A stretch of 38,822 nucleotides of DNA from JAKFEW01 sp036675505. GTDB lineage: Bacteria > Cyanobacteriota > Sericytochromatia > S15B-MN24 > JAQBPE01. Location of the stretch: the NCBI GenBank assembly GCA_036675505.1, contig JAKFEW010000094.1, positions 1 to 38,822 of the forward strand. Direction: 5' to 3'. Under the pieces are notes generated by a model. That model was given only the letters and a program-made list of their open reading frames with translations, made no database searches and was not told the DNA's origin. A program made the position numbers and the translations under genes. This document shows positions 24,279 through 32,629 of the stretch, piece after piece. How positions within the stretch are numbered: the first letter of the stretch is position 1; each line of letters begins with the position of its first letter.

Positions 24279-26189
24279 TTAGATCGCGAGAGTCGGGGCC
24301 GGGGTGCCGCAGTTCGAGCAGGCCTTCCAGCCTTCCTCGATACGTTGGTTGCACTTGACGCAGAGATTCTTGAGGTTGGTCGAGCAGAACGGGCACTTCA
24401 CGTAGTCGTCGCCGACCTCGTTGCGGCAGCTCGGGCAGAGCTTGGCGGCACCTTCGTCCGAGAAGCAGACGCGGATGACCTCGTCGATGTCGGTGTGGCC
24501 CATCATCGCGAGCTTGAGCGCGTAGTCCTTGAGCTGGACCATGCCCGAGAGCTTCGCGGCGTACCGGATCATGGCGGCGCCACCGCCGCGCGCGACGACC
24601 TCGCGGATCGCGTCGGTCATCTTCATGATCTCGTACACGCCCATGCGGCCCGAGTAGCCCTTCACGCACTCCGCGCAGCCCTCGGGGTTGTGCTTCTTCA
24701 TGACCAGCGGCTGCGTGGGATCGTACTTGAGGCTGACGAAGTCGATCGTCACCTGGTCCGGCGTGTACTCGATCGCGCACTTCGCGCAGACCTTGCGGAC
24801 GAGGCGCTGGGCGATCACGCCGATCGTGGCGGCGGCGGTGAGGAAGCCTTCCACGCCCATCTCGTCGAGGCGCATCATGGCGCCCGGCGCGTCGTTGGTG
24901 TGGAGCGAGGTGAACACCAGGTGGCCGGTCAGCGCGGCTTCGATCGCGATCTTGGCGAGGTCCTTGTCGCGGGTCTCACCGATCAGCATGATGTCCGGAT
25001 CCTGACGCAGGAAGGCTTTCAGGATGCGGGCGAAGGTGTAGCCGATTTCGGGCTTGGCCTGGCACTGGGTGATGCCGGCGCAGTCGTACTCGATCGGGTC
25101 CTCGGCGGTGGAGATGTTCACGTCCGGCGTGTTGCGGTTCGCGAGCACCGAGTACAGCGTGGTGGTCTTGCCCGAGCCGGTCGGGCCGCAGACGAAGATG
25201 ATGCCGAAGGGGCGGCTGACCATCTGCATGACGGTCTCGTAGTCGTGCTCGAAGATGAACAGCTTGTCGAGCGGCACGCCGGTGTTCGTCTTGTCGAGGA
25301 TGCGCATGCAGATCTTCTCGCCGAACTTCGACGGCAGCGTCGAGACGCGGAAGTCGATCTCCTTGCCGCGGAACTTGACGCTGATGCGGCCGTCCTGCGG
25401 CAGGCGCTTCTCGGCGATGTCGAGGTTCGACATGATCTTGAAGCGCGAGACGATCGCGGGCAGGATCTTGCTCGGCAGCTCCATCTGCTTCTGGAGCACG
25501 CCGTCCTGGCGGAAGCGCACCACGATGGCGTGGGCCTGCGGCTCGATGTGGATGTCCGAGACCTTGCGGGCGGAGCCGAGGGCGTTGGTGAGGATCGTGT
25601 TGGCGAGGCGGATGATCGGCGCGTCGTTGGCCTCTTTTTCGAGGTCCATCGCGTTCTTGCCGTCTTCTTCGTCGTCCTCGTTCATCTCCATGTCGTCGTC
25701 GGAGAAGTTGGCGAGGAGCTCGTCGAGCGAGGCGGCCTGCAGGTCCGCGACCTCGACCTTGAACTGGCTCTCGAGGAACTGGTAGTACTCGTCCTCGGTG
25801 ATGATGACCGGCTGGACCGCGACGCCCTTGAGCAGGAAGCGCACGTCGTCGATCGCGATCAGGTTGGTGGGGTCGACCATCGCGAGCGTCAGCCGGTTGT
25901 TGGCGAACTGGATCGGGATGATCTGGTGCTGGCGGATCAGGTTCTCCGGCACCATCTTGAGGACTTCGGGCGCGACCTTGATCTTGCGCAGATTGACGTA
26001 GCGCAGGCCGTACTGGAGCTCCAGGGCGTCCTTGATCGAGGCTTCCGAGATGTAGCCCTGCTTGATCAGGATCATGCCGAGAGACTCTTTGGTCTCCTTC
26101 TGGATCTCGACCGCTTTCTTCAGCTGGCTCTCGGTCACGAGGTTGGCGTTGAGGAGAATTTCCCCCAACTTCATCTTTACGAGAGCCAT
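24279..26189 (-). CDS. pilB: Type IV pilus extension ATPase PilB with extra C-terminal zinc ribbons
   Basis: The 636-aa product has an N-terminal MshEN/GspE-N domain (about 5-150, including LGMILIKQGYI), an acidic linker (DDDMEMNEDDEEDG, around 175-190) and the ATPase core. The core shows Walker A GPTGSGKTTT, Walker B IMLIGETRD, TGHLVFTSLHTND, and the usual tetra-Cys zinc site CAKC...CAEC. After the core comes a tail of about 54 residues (583-636) with four CxxC pairs: CPSC, CPFC, CVKC and CSNC, which is a double zinc ribbon. Standard PilB proteins end before this. AGGAGG precedes the ATG. PilB powers pilus polymerisation; the ribbons may bind a partner or regulate assembly, which is inference. 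Confidence 0.95.
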   Translation of the reverse strand: MALVKMKLGEILLNANLVTESQLKKAVEIQKETKESLGMILIKQGYISEASIKDALELQYGLRYVNLRKIKVAPEVLKMVPENLIRQHQIIPIQFANNRLTLAMVDPTNLIAIDDVRFLLKGVAVQPVIITEDEYYQFLESQFKVEVADLQAASLDELLANFSDDDMEMNEDDEEDGKNAMDLEKEANDAPIIRLANTILTNALGSARKVSDIHIEPQAHAIVVRFRQDGVLQKQMELPSKILPAIVSRFKIMSNLDIAEKRLPQDGRISVKFRGKEIDFRVSTLPSKFGEKICMRILDKTNTGVPLDKLFIFEHDYETVMQMVSRPFGIIFVCGPTGSGKTTTLYSVLANRNTPDVNISTAEDPIEYDCAGITQCQAKPEIGYTFARILKAFLRQDPDIMLIGETRDKDLAKIAIEAALTGHLVFTSLHTNDAPGAMMRLDEMGVEGFLTAAATIGVIAQRLVRKVCAKCAIEYTPDQVTIDFVSLKYDPTQPLVMKKHNPEGCAECVKGYSGRMGVYEIMKMTDAIREVVARGGGAAMIRYAAKLSGMVQLKDYALKLAMMGHTDIDEVIRVCFSDEGAAKLCPSCRNEVGDDYVKCPFCSTNLKNLCVKCNQRIEEGWKACSNCGTPAPTLAI

Positions 26190-26279
26190 CGGTTCCTCCT
26201 GAAGAATTGGTTAGCCGAAAGGGTCGGGATGGTTCATCCCCACGCGCATCGGGACGAGACTCCTGTGTCCGACCGGGGC

Positions 26280-27422
26280 TCAGGCCTGTCCCAGAGCACC
26301 CCCGATCGCCGCCATGACGCCGCCGATATCCATCGCCCGGCCCTCATGGGACACCACGACTAGAATACCCATGTCGGCGGCGGTCACTAACATGGCGCCG
26401 GAAGCGGTTTCCAGGATGATTCGGCGCAGCTCGCCGCGCCGCATCTTCTCTAGCTGCCCGCGATTGCCCATGAAAAGGTTGGTTGCTTGGGCGCCGAGGT
26501 AGTCGGGATCAATTTCGGACGGTAGGCTGCTTGCGATGATCAAGCCATCGTAGCCGACGATGAGCGAGCCGGCCACGCCCGACGTGCGGTCGATGGTCGC
26601 GAGCAGGCCATTGAGGTTCACGCCGTTGGCGAGCGCCAGGATCGTGGGCGGCGGCAGGCGGAAGCCCATGCCGATGGGCTCGGGCGCCAGCGTCTCGCTG
26701 GGCGCCCGCTCGACGTCCCGGATCGGCGTGTTGGGCGCAGGGATCGCCTGCGGCGCGGCCGTTGGCGCCTCGGACACGATCGGCTTGTGGATCGGCCGCG
26801 GCGCGGCCGCCGTGGCCTCGGGGCCGGCTGGCACGACCTCCCCGGCCATGGGCTTGGGCGGCGTGAGGCCGAACTCGTCGAAGAGGGGCCTCTCGGGCGC
26901 CGCGGGCGGTGAGACCGGCGTTGGCTCGGTCGGCGGGATCGGCGGCGGCACCATGCCCGTCTCGAGCCCGGAGAACAGCGCGTCGAGGGAGGTGTCGAGC
27001 GCATCTTGCGAGAAGAGCTTGCCGTCGGCCGGGGCCGCCTGGGGCTGGGCGGGCGCCGGGCCGCCGAACTTCGGCAAGCTCGGCGTGGGCGGCGCATACC
27101 CCGCCGCCGCGGCCGCCTCGTAGCTGAGCGCGTCCGCGAACTCGCCGGCCTCGCCTGGCTGGTCCATCGAGCTTCGCTCGTTCCCTTCGGTCATCAGCCC
27201 GCCGTGCGCGTCGTAGTCCGCGAAGGGCGAGGCGTCGGCCTCATCGGCCGCGTAGCTGAGGTCGCCGGCGTCGGCGACCTCGGCCGCCTCGTCCGGCCGG
27301 CGCTTGCGACGGCGCTTGCCGGCACCCTTCTTGGCCTTGGGTGGCGGCGTGCGCTCGAGGCCCAGCTTGCCGAGCAGGGTGCTGAAGAAGTTCGGCTCAC
27401 TCGGAGGCTTGCGCCCGGCCAT
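26280..27422 (-). CDS. Roadblock/LC7 domain protein with long Pro-rich N-terminal region
   Basis: The 380-aa product has a basic N-terminus (KAKKGAGKRRRKRRP, about 29-43), then a disordered acidic and Pro-rich region to about residue 255. It ends in a roadblock/LC7 domain (about 265-380: NLNGLLATIDRTSGVAGSLIVGYDGLIIAS, ILETASGAMLVTAADMGILVVVSHEG). Roadblock proteins such as MglB act on small Ras-like GTPases that set cell polarity and activate pili. No GTPase gene is in the window. The gene lies between pheT (22 bases) and pilB (90 bases) on one strand, so a role in PilB control or localisation is plausible. AGGTAGGAG supports the start. Confidence 0.88.
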   Translation of the reverse strand: MAGRKPPSEPNFFSTLLGKLGLERTPPPKAKKGAGKRRRKRRPDEAAEVADAGDLSYAADEADASPFADYDAHGGLMTEGNERSSMDQPGEAGEFADALSYEAAAAAGYAPPTPSLPKFGGPAPAQPQAAPADGKLFSQDALDTSLDALFSGLETGMVPPPIPPTEPTPVSPPAAPERPLFDEFGLTPPKPMAGEVVPAGPEATAAAPRPIHKPIVSEAPTAAPQAIPAPNTPIRDVERAPSETLAPEPIGMGFRLPPPTILALANGVNLNGLLATIDRTSGVAGSLIVGYDGLIIASSLPSEIDPDYLGAQATNLFMGNRGQLEKMRRGELRRIILETASGAMLVTAADMGILVVVSHEGRAMDIGGVMAAIGGALGQA

Positions 27423-27444
27423 GGTGGCTCCTACCTATAAGGTC

Positions 27445-29940
27445 CTATGCGCGCAGCGTCGCGCCGAAGCGGGCCTGCAACTGGTCGACGATGCGCTGGT
27501 GGACGGGCTCGACGTCGCCTGCGGTCAGCGTGCGCTCGGGCGAGCGGTAGACCAGGCTGAAGCCCAGGCTCACCATCCCCTGTGGCAGCTGGCCGCCGGC
27601 GAAGCGGTCGAACATCGTCACCCGCTCGAGCAGCTCGCCGCCAGTCTCGTGGATCGTGGCGATCGCGTCGGCCGCCGTCAGCGACTCGGGCACGACCACC
27701 GCCAGGTCGCGCAGCATCGCGGGCTGACGCGAGAACGTCGAGTAGCGGTGCTTGCGGGTGAGGTGGTGCGCGAGCGCCGAGAGGTCCAACAGCCAGGCCG
27801 CGGCAGGCTGGTTGGGCGGCAGGTCGTAGTCCTTGACCACCTGGGGGTGCACCTCGCCGAGCTGGCCGACGACCTCGCCCGCGAGCAGGATCTCGGCCGC
27901 GCGGCCCGGGTGCAGGCCGGGCAGCGCCTCAGCCTGGCGGAATGTGAGCTCGCCTTCCACCTCGAGGCGGTCGAAGACGGCCTCGACCACGCCCTTGGCG
28001 TAGAAGAAGTCCGCCGCGAGCGGCTCGGGCGTGTGTTCGGGCAGCCAGAGGCCTTCCCAGACGGAACCCATGATCGCGCCGCCCAGCCAGAGCTTTTCTT
28101 CAGCTTCCGAGCCGCGGGCGCTATGCTGGTCTGCGCCGGCCGGAGCGCCTGCGGCTTGAAGGGGATGATAGGTCCGGCCGACCTCGAAGACGCCCAGCCG
28201 CGAGAGGCCCTGGTACCGGTTGTAGCGCAGCACCTCGAGCAGGCTCGGCAGGAGCGAGGTGCGCAGCACCGCCATCTCCTTGAGCGGGTCGGCGAGGTGC
28301 ACGTGCTGGGCGGCGCGGACGCCCGCGAGTTGCTCGGCCTCGGCGGTGGTCAGCGACTTGGTCATGACCTCCGAGAGCCCGAGCCCGATCGCGATCGCGC
28401 GGGCCCGCCGCTCGAGCAGCGTGAGCGCCGGCTGCTCCGGCCGCTCCACCGGCGCAGGCAATACCGTCGGGATGCGGTCGTAGCCCCAGTGGCGCGCGAC
28501 CTCCTCGACGAGATCGACCTCGCGCGAGACGTCGTGCCAGCGCCAGCCGGGCGCCGTGACATCGTAGGAGTTCAGCTCGAACACGCCGTCGGTGTGGCGG
28601 CTCATCTCGAAGCCCAGCGCCCTGATGATGCGCTCGACGTCCTGGTTCGGCACGCTCATGCCGAGCAGGCGCTCGATCGCGTCGAGGCGGAAGCCGAAGG
28701 ACTTCAGCGCCGGGAAGCCGCCCTTGCGGTAGGTCTGGATGCTGCCTGTCACGTCGCCGCCCGCCACGTCGAGCAGCAGGTCGCGGAACAGGCCCATCGC
28801 GCGCTCGGCGCCCAGCGGGTCGACGCCGCGCTCGAAGCGGTAGCTCGACTCGGTGGCGAGCCCGAGCCGGCGGCCGGTGCGCCGCACGCCCGAGGGCTCG
28901 AAGTAGGCGCACTCGAGGAAGAGGTCCTTGGTGTTCGCGTCGACCTCGGCGTCCAGGCCGCCCATGACGCCGGCCACGACCAGCGCGCGCTCGGCGTCGG
29001 CGATCACGAGGTCGGTCGGCACCAGCTTGCGCTCGACGCCGTCGAGGGTCTTGAGCGTCTCGCCCTCGGTCGCGCGGCGCACGCGGATTTCGGCGCCCTT
29101 GATCTTGGCCTGGTCGAAGGCGTGGGTGGGCTGGCCGGTGAGCAGCATGACGTAGTTCGAGACGTCGACCACGTTGTTGATCGCGCGCATGCCGCACGCG
29201 TCGAGGCGCTTCACGAGCCACTCGGGCGACGGGCCGACCTTCACGCCGGCCAGGTTGAGGCCGAGGTAGACCGGGCAGCCTTCGCTGTCGAACGAGCCCA
29301 GCTTGACCGCACCGGCGGTGATCGTGGCCTCGGCCGGCCGGGGCGCCTGGAGCTTGAGCGTGAGGTCCGGGCGGGCCACCGCGAGCTCGCGGGCCACGCC
29401 TTCGGCCGAGAGCTGGTCTGGCCGGTTGGCCGTGACGGCGATGTCGACGACCAGCTCGCCGAGCTTCATGGCGGCGGCGATCGGCGAGCCGATCGGGGTG
29501 TCGGCGGGCAGCACCAAAACGCCATCTTCTCCCGCCGGCAAGCCGAGCTCGGCCAGCGAGCAGTACATGCCGAAGGACTCGACGCCGCGCAGCTTGGCGG
29601 CCTCGATCTTCTTGTCGCCGGGCAGGTTCGAGCCGACCAGCGCGACCGGGATCTTGTCGTTGAGCTGCACGTTGGCCGCGCCCGTGACGATCTGGATCGG
29701 CGAGGCCTCGCCGATGTCGGTCTGGCACACGCGCAGCTTGTCCGCGTTGGGGTGCGGTTCGACCGCCACGATCTGACCCACCACGACGGTCTCGAGGCCG
29801 GGGGCGCTGTACTCCAGCGACTCCACCTCGAGGCCCACGCGGGTCAGGATCTCACGGACGGTCTCGGCGCCCAAAGGCCTGGGGGCGCCCGTGGCCCGAT
29901 CGGCGAGAAGGTCGTTCAGCCAGGAAAGCGGGATGCGCAT
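27445..29940 (-). CDS. pheT: Phenylalanyl-tRNA synthetase beta subunit
   Basis: The 831-aa product has the normal bacterial PheT length. Visible regions are the N-terminal MRIPLSWLNDLL, the tRNA-binding EMAP-like domain (VVVGQIVAVEPHPNADKLRVCQTDIG, about 50-75), the B3/B4 editing region (ECAYFEPSGVRRTGRRLGLATESSYRFERGVDP), the B5 domain and a C-terminal anticodon-binding ferredoxin-like domain (FSRQPAMLRDLAVVVPES). It forms an alpha2-beta2 enzyme with PheS. The ATG at 29940 is chosen because GAGGT lies 6 bases upstream. An upstream in-frame extension to 30048 would translate the heptamer repeat island and is not native PheT. Confidence 0.96.
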   Translation of the reverse strand: MRIPLSWLNDLLADRATGAPRPLGAETVREILTRVGLEVESLEYSAPGLETVVVGQIVAVEPHPNADKLRVCQTDIGEASPIQIVTGAANVQLNDKIPVALVGSNLPGDKKIEAAKLRGVESFGMYCSLAELGLPAGEDGVLVLPADTPIGSPIAAAMKLGELVVDIAVTANRPDQLSAEGVARELAVARPDLTLKLQAPRPAEATITAGAVKLGSFDSEGCPVYLGLNLAGVKVGPSPEWLVKRLDACGMRAINNVVDVSNYVMLLTGQPTHAFDQAKIKGAEIRVRRATEGETLKTLDGVERKLVPTDLVIADAERALVVAGVMGGLDAEVDANTKDLFLECAYFEPSGVRRTGRRLGLATESSYRFERGVDPLGAERAMGLFRDLLLDVAGGDVTGSIQTYRKGGFPALKSFGFRLDAIERLLGMSVPNQDVERIIRALGFEMSRHTDGVFELNSYDVTAPGWRWHDVSREVDLVEEVARHWGYDRIPTVLPAPVERPEQPALTLLERRARAIAIGLGLSEVMTKSLTTAEAEQLAGVRAAQHVHLADPLKEMAVLRTSLLPSLLEVLRYNRYQGLSRLGVFEVGRTYHPLQAAGAPAGADQHSARGSEAEEKLWLGGAIMGSVWEGLWLPEHTPEPLAADFFYAKGVVEAVFDRLEVEGELTFRQAEALPGLHPGRAAEILLAGEVVGQLGEVHPQVVKDYDLPPNQPAAAWLLDLSALAHHLTRKHRYSTFSRQPAMLRDLAVVVPESLTAADAIATIHETGGELLERVTMFDRFAGGQLPQGMVSLGFSLVYRSPERTLTAGDVEPVHQRIVDQLQARFGATLRA

Positions 29941-29951
29941 TTCGTTACCTC

Positions 29952-30070
29952 GAGTATTGAGATTTGAGTTTTGCGTTTTGAGTTGCCGGGGAGCGGGTTC
30001 GAGTAGGGTTCTGAGTTCGAGGGACGGGACAGTACCCGTCCAACTCAAATCTCAATACTCAAATCTCAAA
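29952..30070. repeat. TTGAGWW heptanucleotide repeat island with 19-bp inverted repeat
   Basis: The pheS-pheT gap is filled by heptamers: about five TTGAGWW units on the left (to about 29986) and four WCTCAAW units on the right (30043-30070). GAGTATTGAGATTTGAGTT (29952-29970) is a perfect inverted copy of 30042-30060. A small hairpin, GGACGGG (30022-30028) with CCCGTCC (30035-30041), sits directly inside the right arm. The island is very AT-rich in a 70% GC background, and the pheS stop codon is part of the last heptamer. It resembles cyanobacterial short tandemly repeated sequences. Confidence 0.9.
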
Positions 30071-31112
30071 ACTGTTGCAAAAACCGGGCGTCGTTCTCCC
30101 ACAGGTGGCGGATGTCGTTGAAGCCGTAGCGGATCATCGCGACGCGGTCGATGCCGAAGCCGAACGCGAGGCCGGTGACCTGCTCGGGGTCGTAGCCGAC
30201 CGCCTTGAGCACGTTGGGATCCACCATGCCGCAGCCACCGAGCTCGATCCAGCCTGAATACGAGCAGGTGCCGCAGCCTTCGAAGTTGCAGAACGGGCAC
30301 TGCACGTCGTACTCGGCCGACGGCTCGGTGAAGGGGAAGAAGCTGGGGCGCAGGCGCATCTGCAGCTGCTTGCCGAACAGCGCGTGGAGCATGCCGGTCA
30401 GCAGGCCCTTGACGTGGCCCATGTGGGTGCCCGGCTCCACCATCAGGCCCTCGAGCTGGTGGAAGATCGGGTAGTGGCGCTTGGTGACCTCGTCGCGGCG
30501 GTAGACGCGGCCCGGCATGATCAGCCGCAGCGGCGGCTTCTGCTTCTGCATCGCGCGGATCTGCACCGAGGAGGTGTGGGTGCGCAGCAGCATGCCGCCC
30601 GGAGCGCCTGCCGCTGAAGGGCGAAGATAGAAGGTGTCCTGGGCGTCGCGCGCGGGGTGGTCGGCCGGCGTGTTGAGCGCCGTGAAGTTGTGCCAGTCGT
30701 CCTCGATCTCGGGGCCCTCGGCCACCGCGAAGCCGTAGTGCGAGAAGATCTCGATCAGCTCCTGCTTGATCGCGAGGACCGGGTGCGCGTGCCCGGCCGT
30801 GGTGCGGCGCGAAGGCAGCGTCACGTCGATCCGCTCGGTGGCGAGCTGGGCGTCGAGCGCTTCGCTGGCCATCGCCTGGTGGCGGGCGTTGTAGGCCGCC
30901 TCGAGCGCCAGCTTGCCCTGGTTGATCGCCTTGCCGACCGTGCCGCGCTCGGCCGGCGGCAGCTGCGGGATGTGGCGCAGCAGCTCCTGGATCTCGCCCT
31001 TCTCTTTGCCGAAGTACTTGATGTGCCAGGCGTCGAGGGCCGCGAGGTCGGTGGCCTTTGCGAGGGCCGACTCGGCGTCCTTGATGACTTGTTCGAGCGT
31101 GGCGAGGTTCAT
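30066..31112 (-). CDS. pheS: Phenylalanyl-tRNA synthetase alpha subunit
   Basis: The 348-aa product has an N-terminal coiled coil (1-85) and a class II catalytic core: GHAHPVLAIKQELIEIFSHYGF (motif 1 area), GRVYRRDEVTKRHYPIFHQLEG (motif 2) and GLAFGFGIDRVAMIRYGFNDIRHLWEND (motif 3). A Cys-rich insertion CPFCNFEGCGTCSYSGW before motif 3 is common in PheS. GGAGGT eight bases upstream supports the ATG. Its TGA lies within the heptamer repeat that separates it from pheT. No T-box-like leader was seen upstream. Confidence 0.96.
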   Translation of the reverse strand: MNLATLEQVIKDAESALAKATDLAALDAWHIKYFGKEKGEIQELLRHIPQLPPAERGTVGKAINQGKLALEAAYNARHQAMASEALDAQLATERIDVTLPSRRTTAGHAHPVLAIKQELIEIFSHYGFAVAEGPEIEDDWHNFTALNTPADHPARDAQDTFYLRPSAAGAPGGMLLRTHTSSVQIRAMQKQKPPLRLIMPGRVYRRDEVTKRHYPIFHQLEGLMVEPGTHMGHVKGLLTGMLHALFGKQLQMRLRPSFFPFTEPSAEYDVQCPFCNFEGCGTCSYSGWIELGGCGMVDPNVLKAVGYDPEQVTGLAFGFGIDRVAMIRYGFNDIRHLWENDARFLQQF

Positions 31113-31228
31113 GCAGGAGACCTCCGGTGGAGATGCCGTGGCGATGGGAGTTCAGGGCGACGGGGGGCAGGAGGGACGCTTGTACGTCACTACCCTATTC
31201 CCCCCGTTGCCGTGTTGTTTAACCGAAA

Positions 31229-31252
31229 CGTCCTCCCCGGACGGGGAGGACG
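31229..31252 (-). terminator. Terminator after rpsR
   Basis: CGTCCTCCCCG (31229-31239) and CGGGGAGGACG (31242-31252) form a perfect 11-bp inverted repeat, followed on the minus strand by TTTCGGTTAAA. It starts 8 bases past the rpsR stop and should end the rpsF-ssb-rpsR transcript. Confidence 0.75.
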
Positions 31253-31259
31253 GTCAGAA

Positions 31260-31508
31260 TCACTCGATCACGTACGCCATCAGGGCGATCTCGCGGGCGC
31301 GCTTGATCGCGTCCGAAAGGCCACGCTGGTGCTTGGCGCAGTTGCCGGTGACGCGGCGCGGCAGGATTTTGCCGCGCTCGGAGATGTACTTCTTCAGGCG
31401 CACGGTGTCCTTGTAGTCGATCAAGACGACCTTGTCGACGCAGAACGTGCAGACCTTGCGGCGCTTCATGCGACCGCCGCTCTTACCACCACCACCCTTG
31501 GGGGCCAT
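31260..31508 (-). CDS. rpsR: 30S ribosomal protein bS18
   Basis: The 82-aa product has the S18 core: KRRKVCTFCVDK, DYKDTVRLKKYISERGKILPRRVTGNCAKHQRGLSDAIKRAREIALMAYV. The CTFC pair plus the later Cys indicates the zinc-binding form. The start at 31508 (MAPKG) is eight bases from GAGAGG and is preferred over ATG at 31514, which is too close. It is last in the rpsF-ssb-rpsR operon. Confidence 0.96.
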   Translation of the reverse strand: MAPKGGGGKSGGRMKRRKVCTFCVDKVVLIDYKDTVRLKKYISERGKILPRRVTGNCAKHQRGLSDAIKRAREIALMAYVIE

Positions 31509-31547
31509 AATCATTACCTCTCAGAATCAACAGGGCCTGGGCCCGTT

Positions 31548-32057
31548 TTAGAAGGGGATCTCGTCATCGAAGTCCGCGGCGGGGGCCGCGGCCTTCGGCG
31601 GGGGCGCTGCGCGCCTGGCGGGGGCCTTCGCCGCGGCTTGCGGCGGCGAGACCTCTTCCAGATCCCCGAAATCGTCGTCGTACACAGGACCTTCCGGCTC
31701 CTCGCTCGTCCGCGGACGAGCAGGCGCGCCCCCACCGGCGCCCTTCACGGGCGTGACGGCGCTGGCCTCGACTTCAACCGTTTTGCGGCGCTGGCCGTCG
31801 CTGGTCTCGTAAGACCGGGTCGTGAGCCGACCCTCGACGACGACGAGCTCGTCCTTCTGGACGGCGTCCCGGACGCGCTCCGCGAGGTTCCGCCACGCGA
31901 CGACCCGGACGTAGTCCGTGATGTCGGGCTGGCCGTCTTGACGGGCCGGCCGGGTGACGGCGACGGTGAAGGACGCGTTGGGAATGCCGGATTGGGTCAT
32001 CCGGAACTCCGGGCCGCGGTCGATGACGCCCATGAGCGTGATGTGGTTGATGCCCAT
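31548..32057 (-). CDS. ssb: Single-stranded DNA-binding protein
   Basis: The 169-aa product has an OB fold (residues 1-105, starting MGINHITLMGVIDRGPEFRMT), a Pro/Ala-rich linker, and the acidic tip DDEIPF, which recruits repair and replication partners. Its place between rpsF and rpsR is a widely conserved arrangement. No second ssb copy is seen in the window. Confidence 0.95.
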   Translation of the reverse strand: MGINHITLMGVIDRGPEFRMTQSGIPNASFTVAVTRPARQDGQPDITDYVRVVAWRNLAERVRDAVQKDELVVVEGRLTTRSYETSDGQRRKTVEVEASAVTPVKGAGGGAPARPRTSEEPEGPVYDDDFGDLEEVSPPQAAAKAPARRAAPPPKAAAPAADFDDEIPF

Positions 32058-32111
32058 GTCAGGAAAACTCCTACGTGAGACGATTCCGGCTGCGCGCAGG
32101 GCGCGGCGGAA

Positions 32112-32402
32112 TTACTCTTCTTCGGGACGAACGATGAGGTGACGGATGACGTCGTCGTTGAGCTTGAACAGACGCTCGAGCTCCGCGATGTTCTTCGGCT
32201 CCGCCTTGAAGTTCGTCAGAACGTAGAAGCCGTCCTTGAAGTCCTTGACTTCGTAGGCCAGGCGCTTCCGGCCACGCTTTTCGGTCTTCTCGAGCGTGCC
32301 CAGGCTGGTGATCTGGTCGTCGACGCGCTTGGTGACGACGTCGATCGCCTCTTCATCAAGCGTCGGCTTGATGATGTACATAGTTTCGTAGTCGCGAACC
32401 AT
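32112..32402 (-). CDS. rpsF: 30S ribosomal protein bS6
   Basis: The 96-aa product starts MVRDYETMYIIKPTLDEE and keeps the family core GRKRLAYEVKDFKDGFYVLTNF, with a C-terminal strand HLIVRPEEE. It is the first gene of the rpsF-ssb-rpsR operon, with CCGGAGGG upstream. S6 and S18 bind as a dimer to 16S rRNA and often to their own mRNA leader. Confidence 0.96.
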   Translation of the reverse strand: MVRDYETMYIIKPTLDEEAIDVVTKRVDDQITSLGTLEKTEKRGRKRLAYEVKDFKDGFYVLTNFKAEPKNIAELERLFKLNDDVIRHLIVRPEEE

Positions 32403-32418
32403 TTAGGTTCCCTCCGGA

Positions 32419-32480
32419 CATCGTGGCGATGACCCCCGCGAGGGGGGCAGGGACGTGACAGGGACGCCGGCTGGCGTCCC
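32419..32480 (-). promoter_or_regulatory. Structured 5' leader of the rpsF operon (possible S6:S18 autoregulatory site)
   Basis: Three hairpins can be drawn in the minus-strand leader: CATCG-CCA-CGATG (32431-32419) just before the ribosome-binding site, CCCCC-TCGC-GGGGG (32446-32433), and GGGACGCC-AGCC-GGCGTCCC (32480-32461). S6:S18 leaders are known in many bacteria. Whether this one carries the binding motif could not be decided by eye. Confidence 0.4.
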
Positions 32481-32577
32481 GCTGCGCCGCCCGCGCCGGT
32501 GAGGCATCGGGTGGCAGCTGTTCAGCCTATCATAAGCCCGGCTTAACCGCAAGCTGACCCGATCGCAGCCGCCTCGG

Positions 32578-32607
32578 TTGCCAGCCAGGCTTGCATGGGC
32601 ATAACAT
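32578..32607 (+). promoter_or_regulatory. Promoter for the Ig-like lipoprotein gene
   Basis: TTGCCA (32578-32583), an 18-base spacer and TAACAT (32602-32607) lie about 23 bases before the ATG, with GGAGGT between. Confidence 0.45.
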
Positions 32608-32629
32608 ACGTCGTTCGGAGGTCCTTTCC

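Noticed and set aside
27304..29967. A long plus-strand frame opposite pheT and the roadblock gene
   Set aside because: Low-complexity Arg/His/Val-rich product antisense to clearly recognised pheT; a shadow frame.
29941..30048. Longer PheT with an N-terminal extension
   Set aside because: The extension would translate the heptamer repeat; ATG at 29940 has a good ribosome-binding site and matches the normal PheT N-terminus.
29941..30070. CRISPR-like array in the pheS-pheT gap
   Set aside because: The units are 7-bp heptamers in inverted blocks, without 25-40 bp repeats, spacers or cas genes.
31113..31259. T-box riboswitch upstream of pheS
   Set aside because: No conserved T-box sequence or specifier stem could be drawn; the only strong hairpin is the rpsR terminator.
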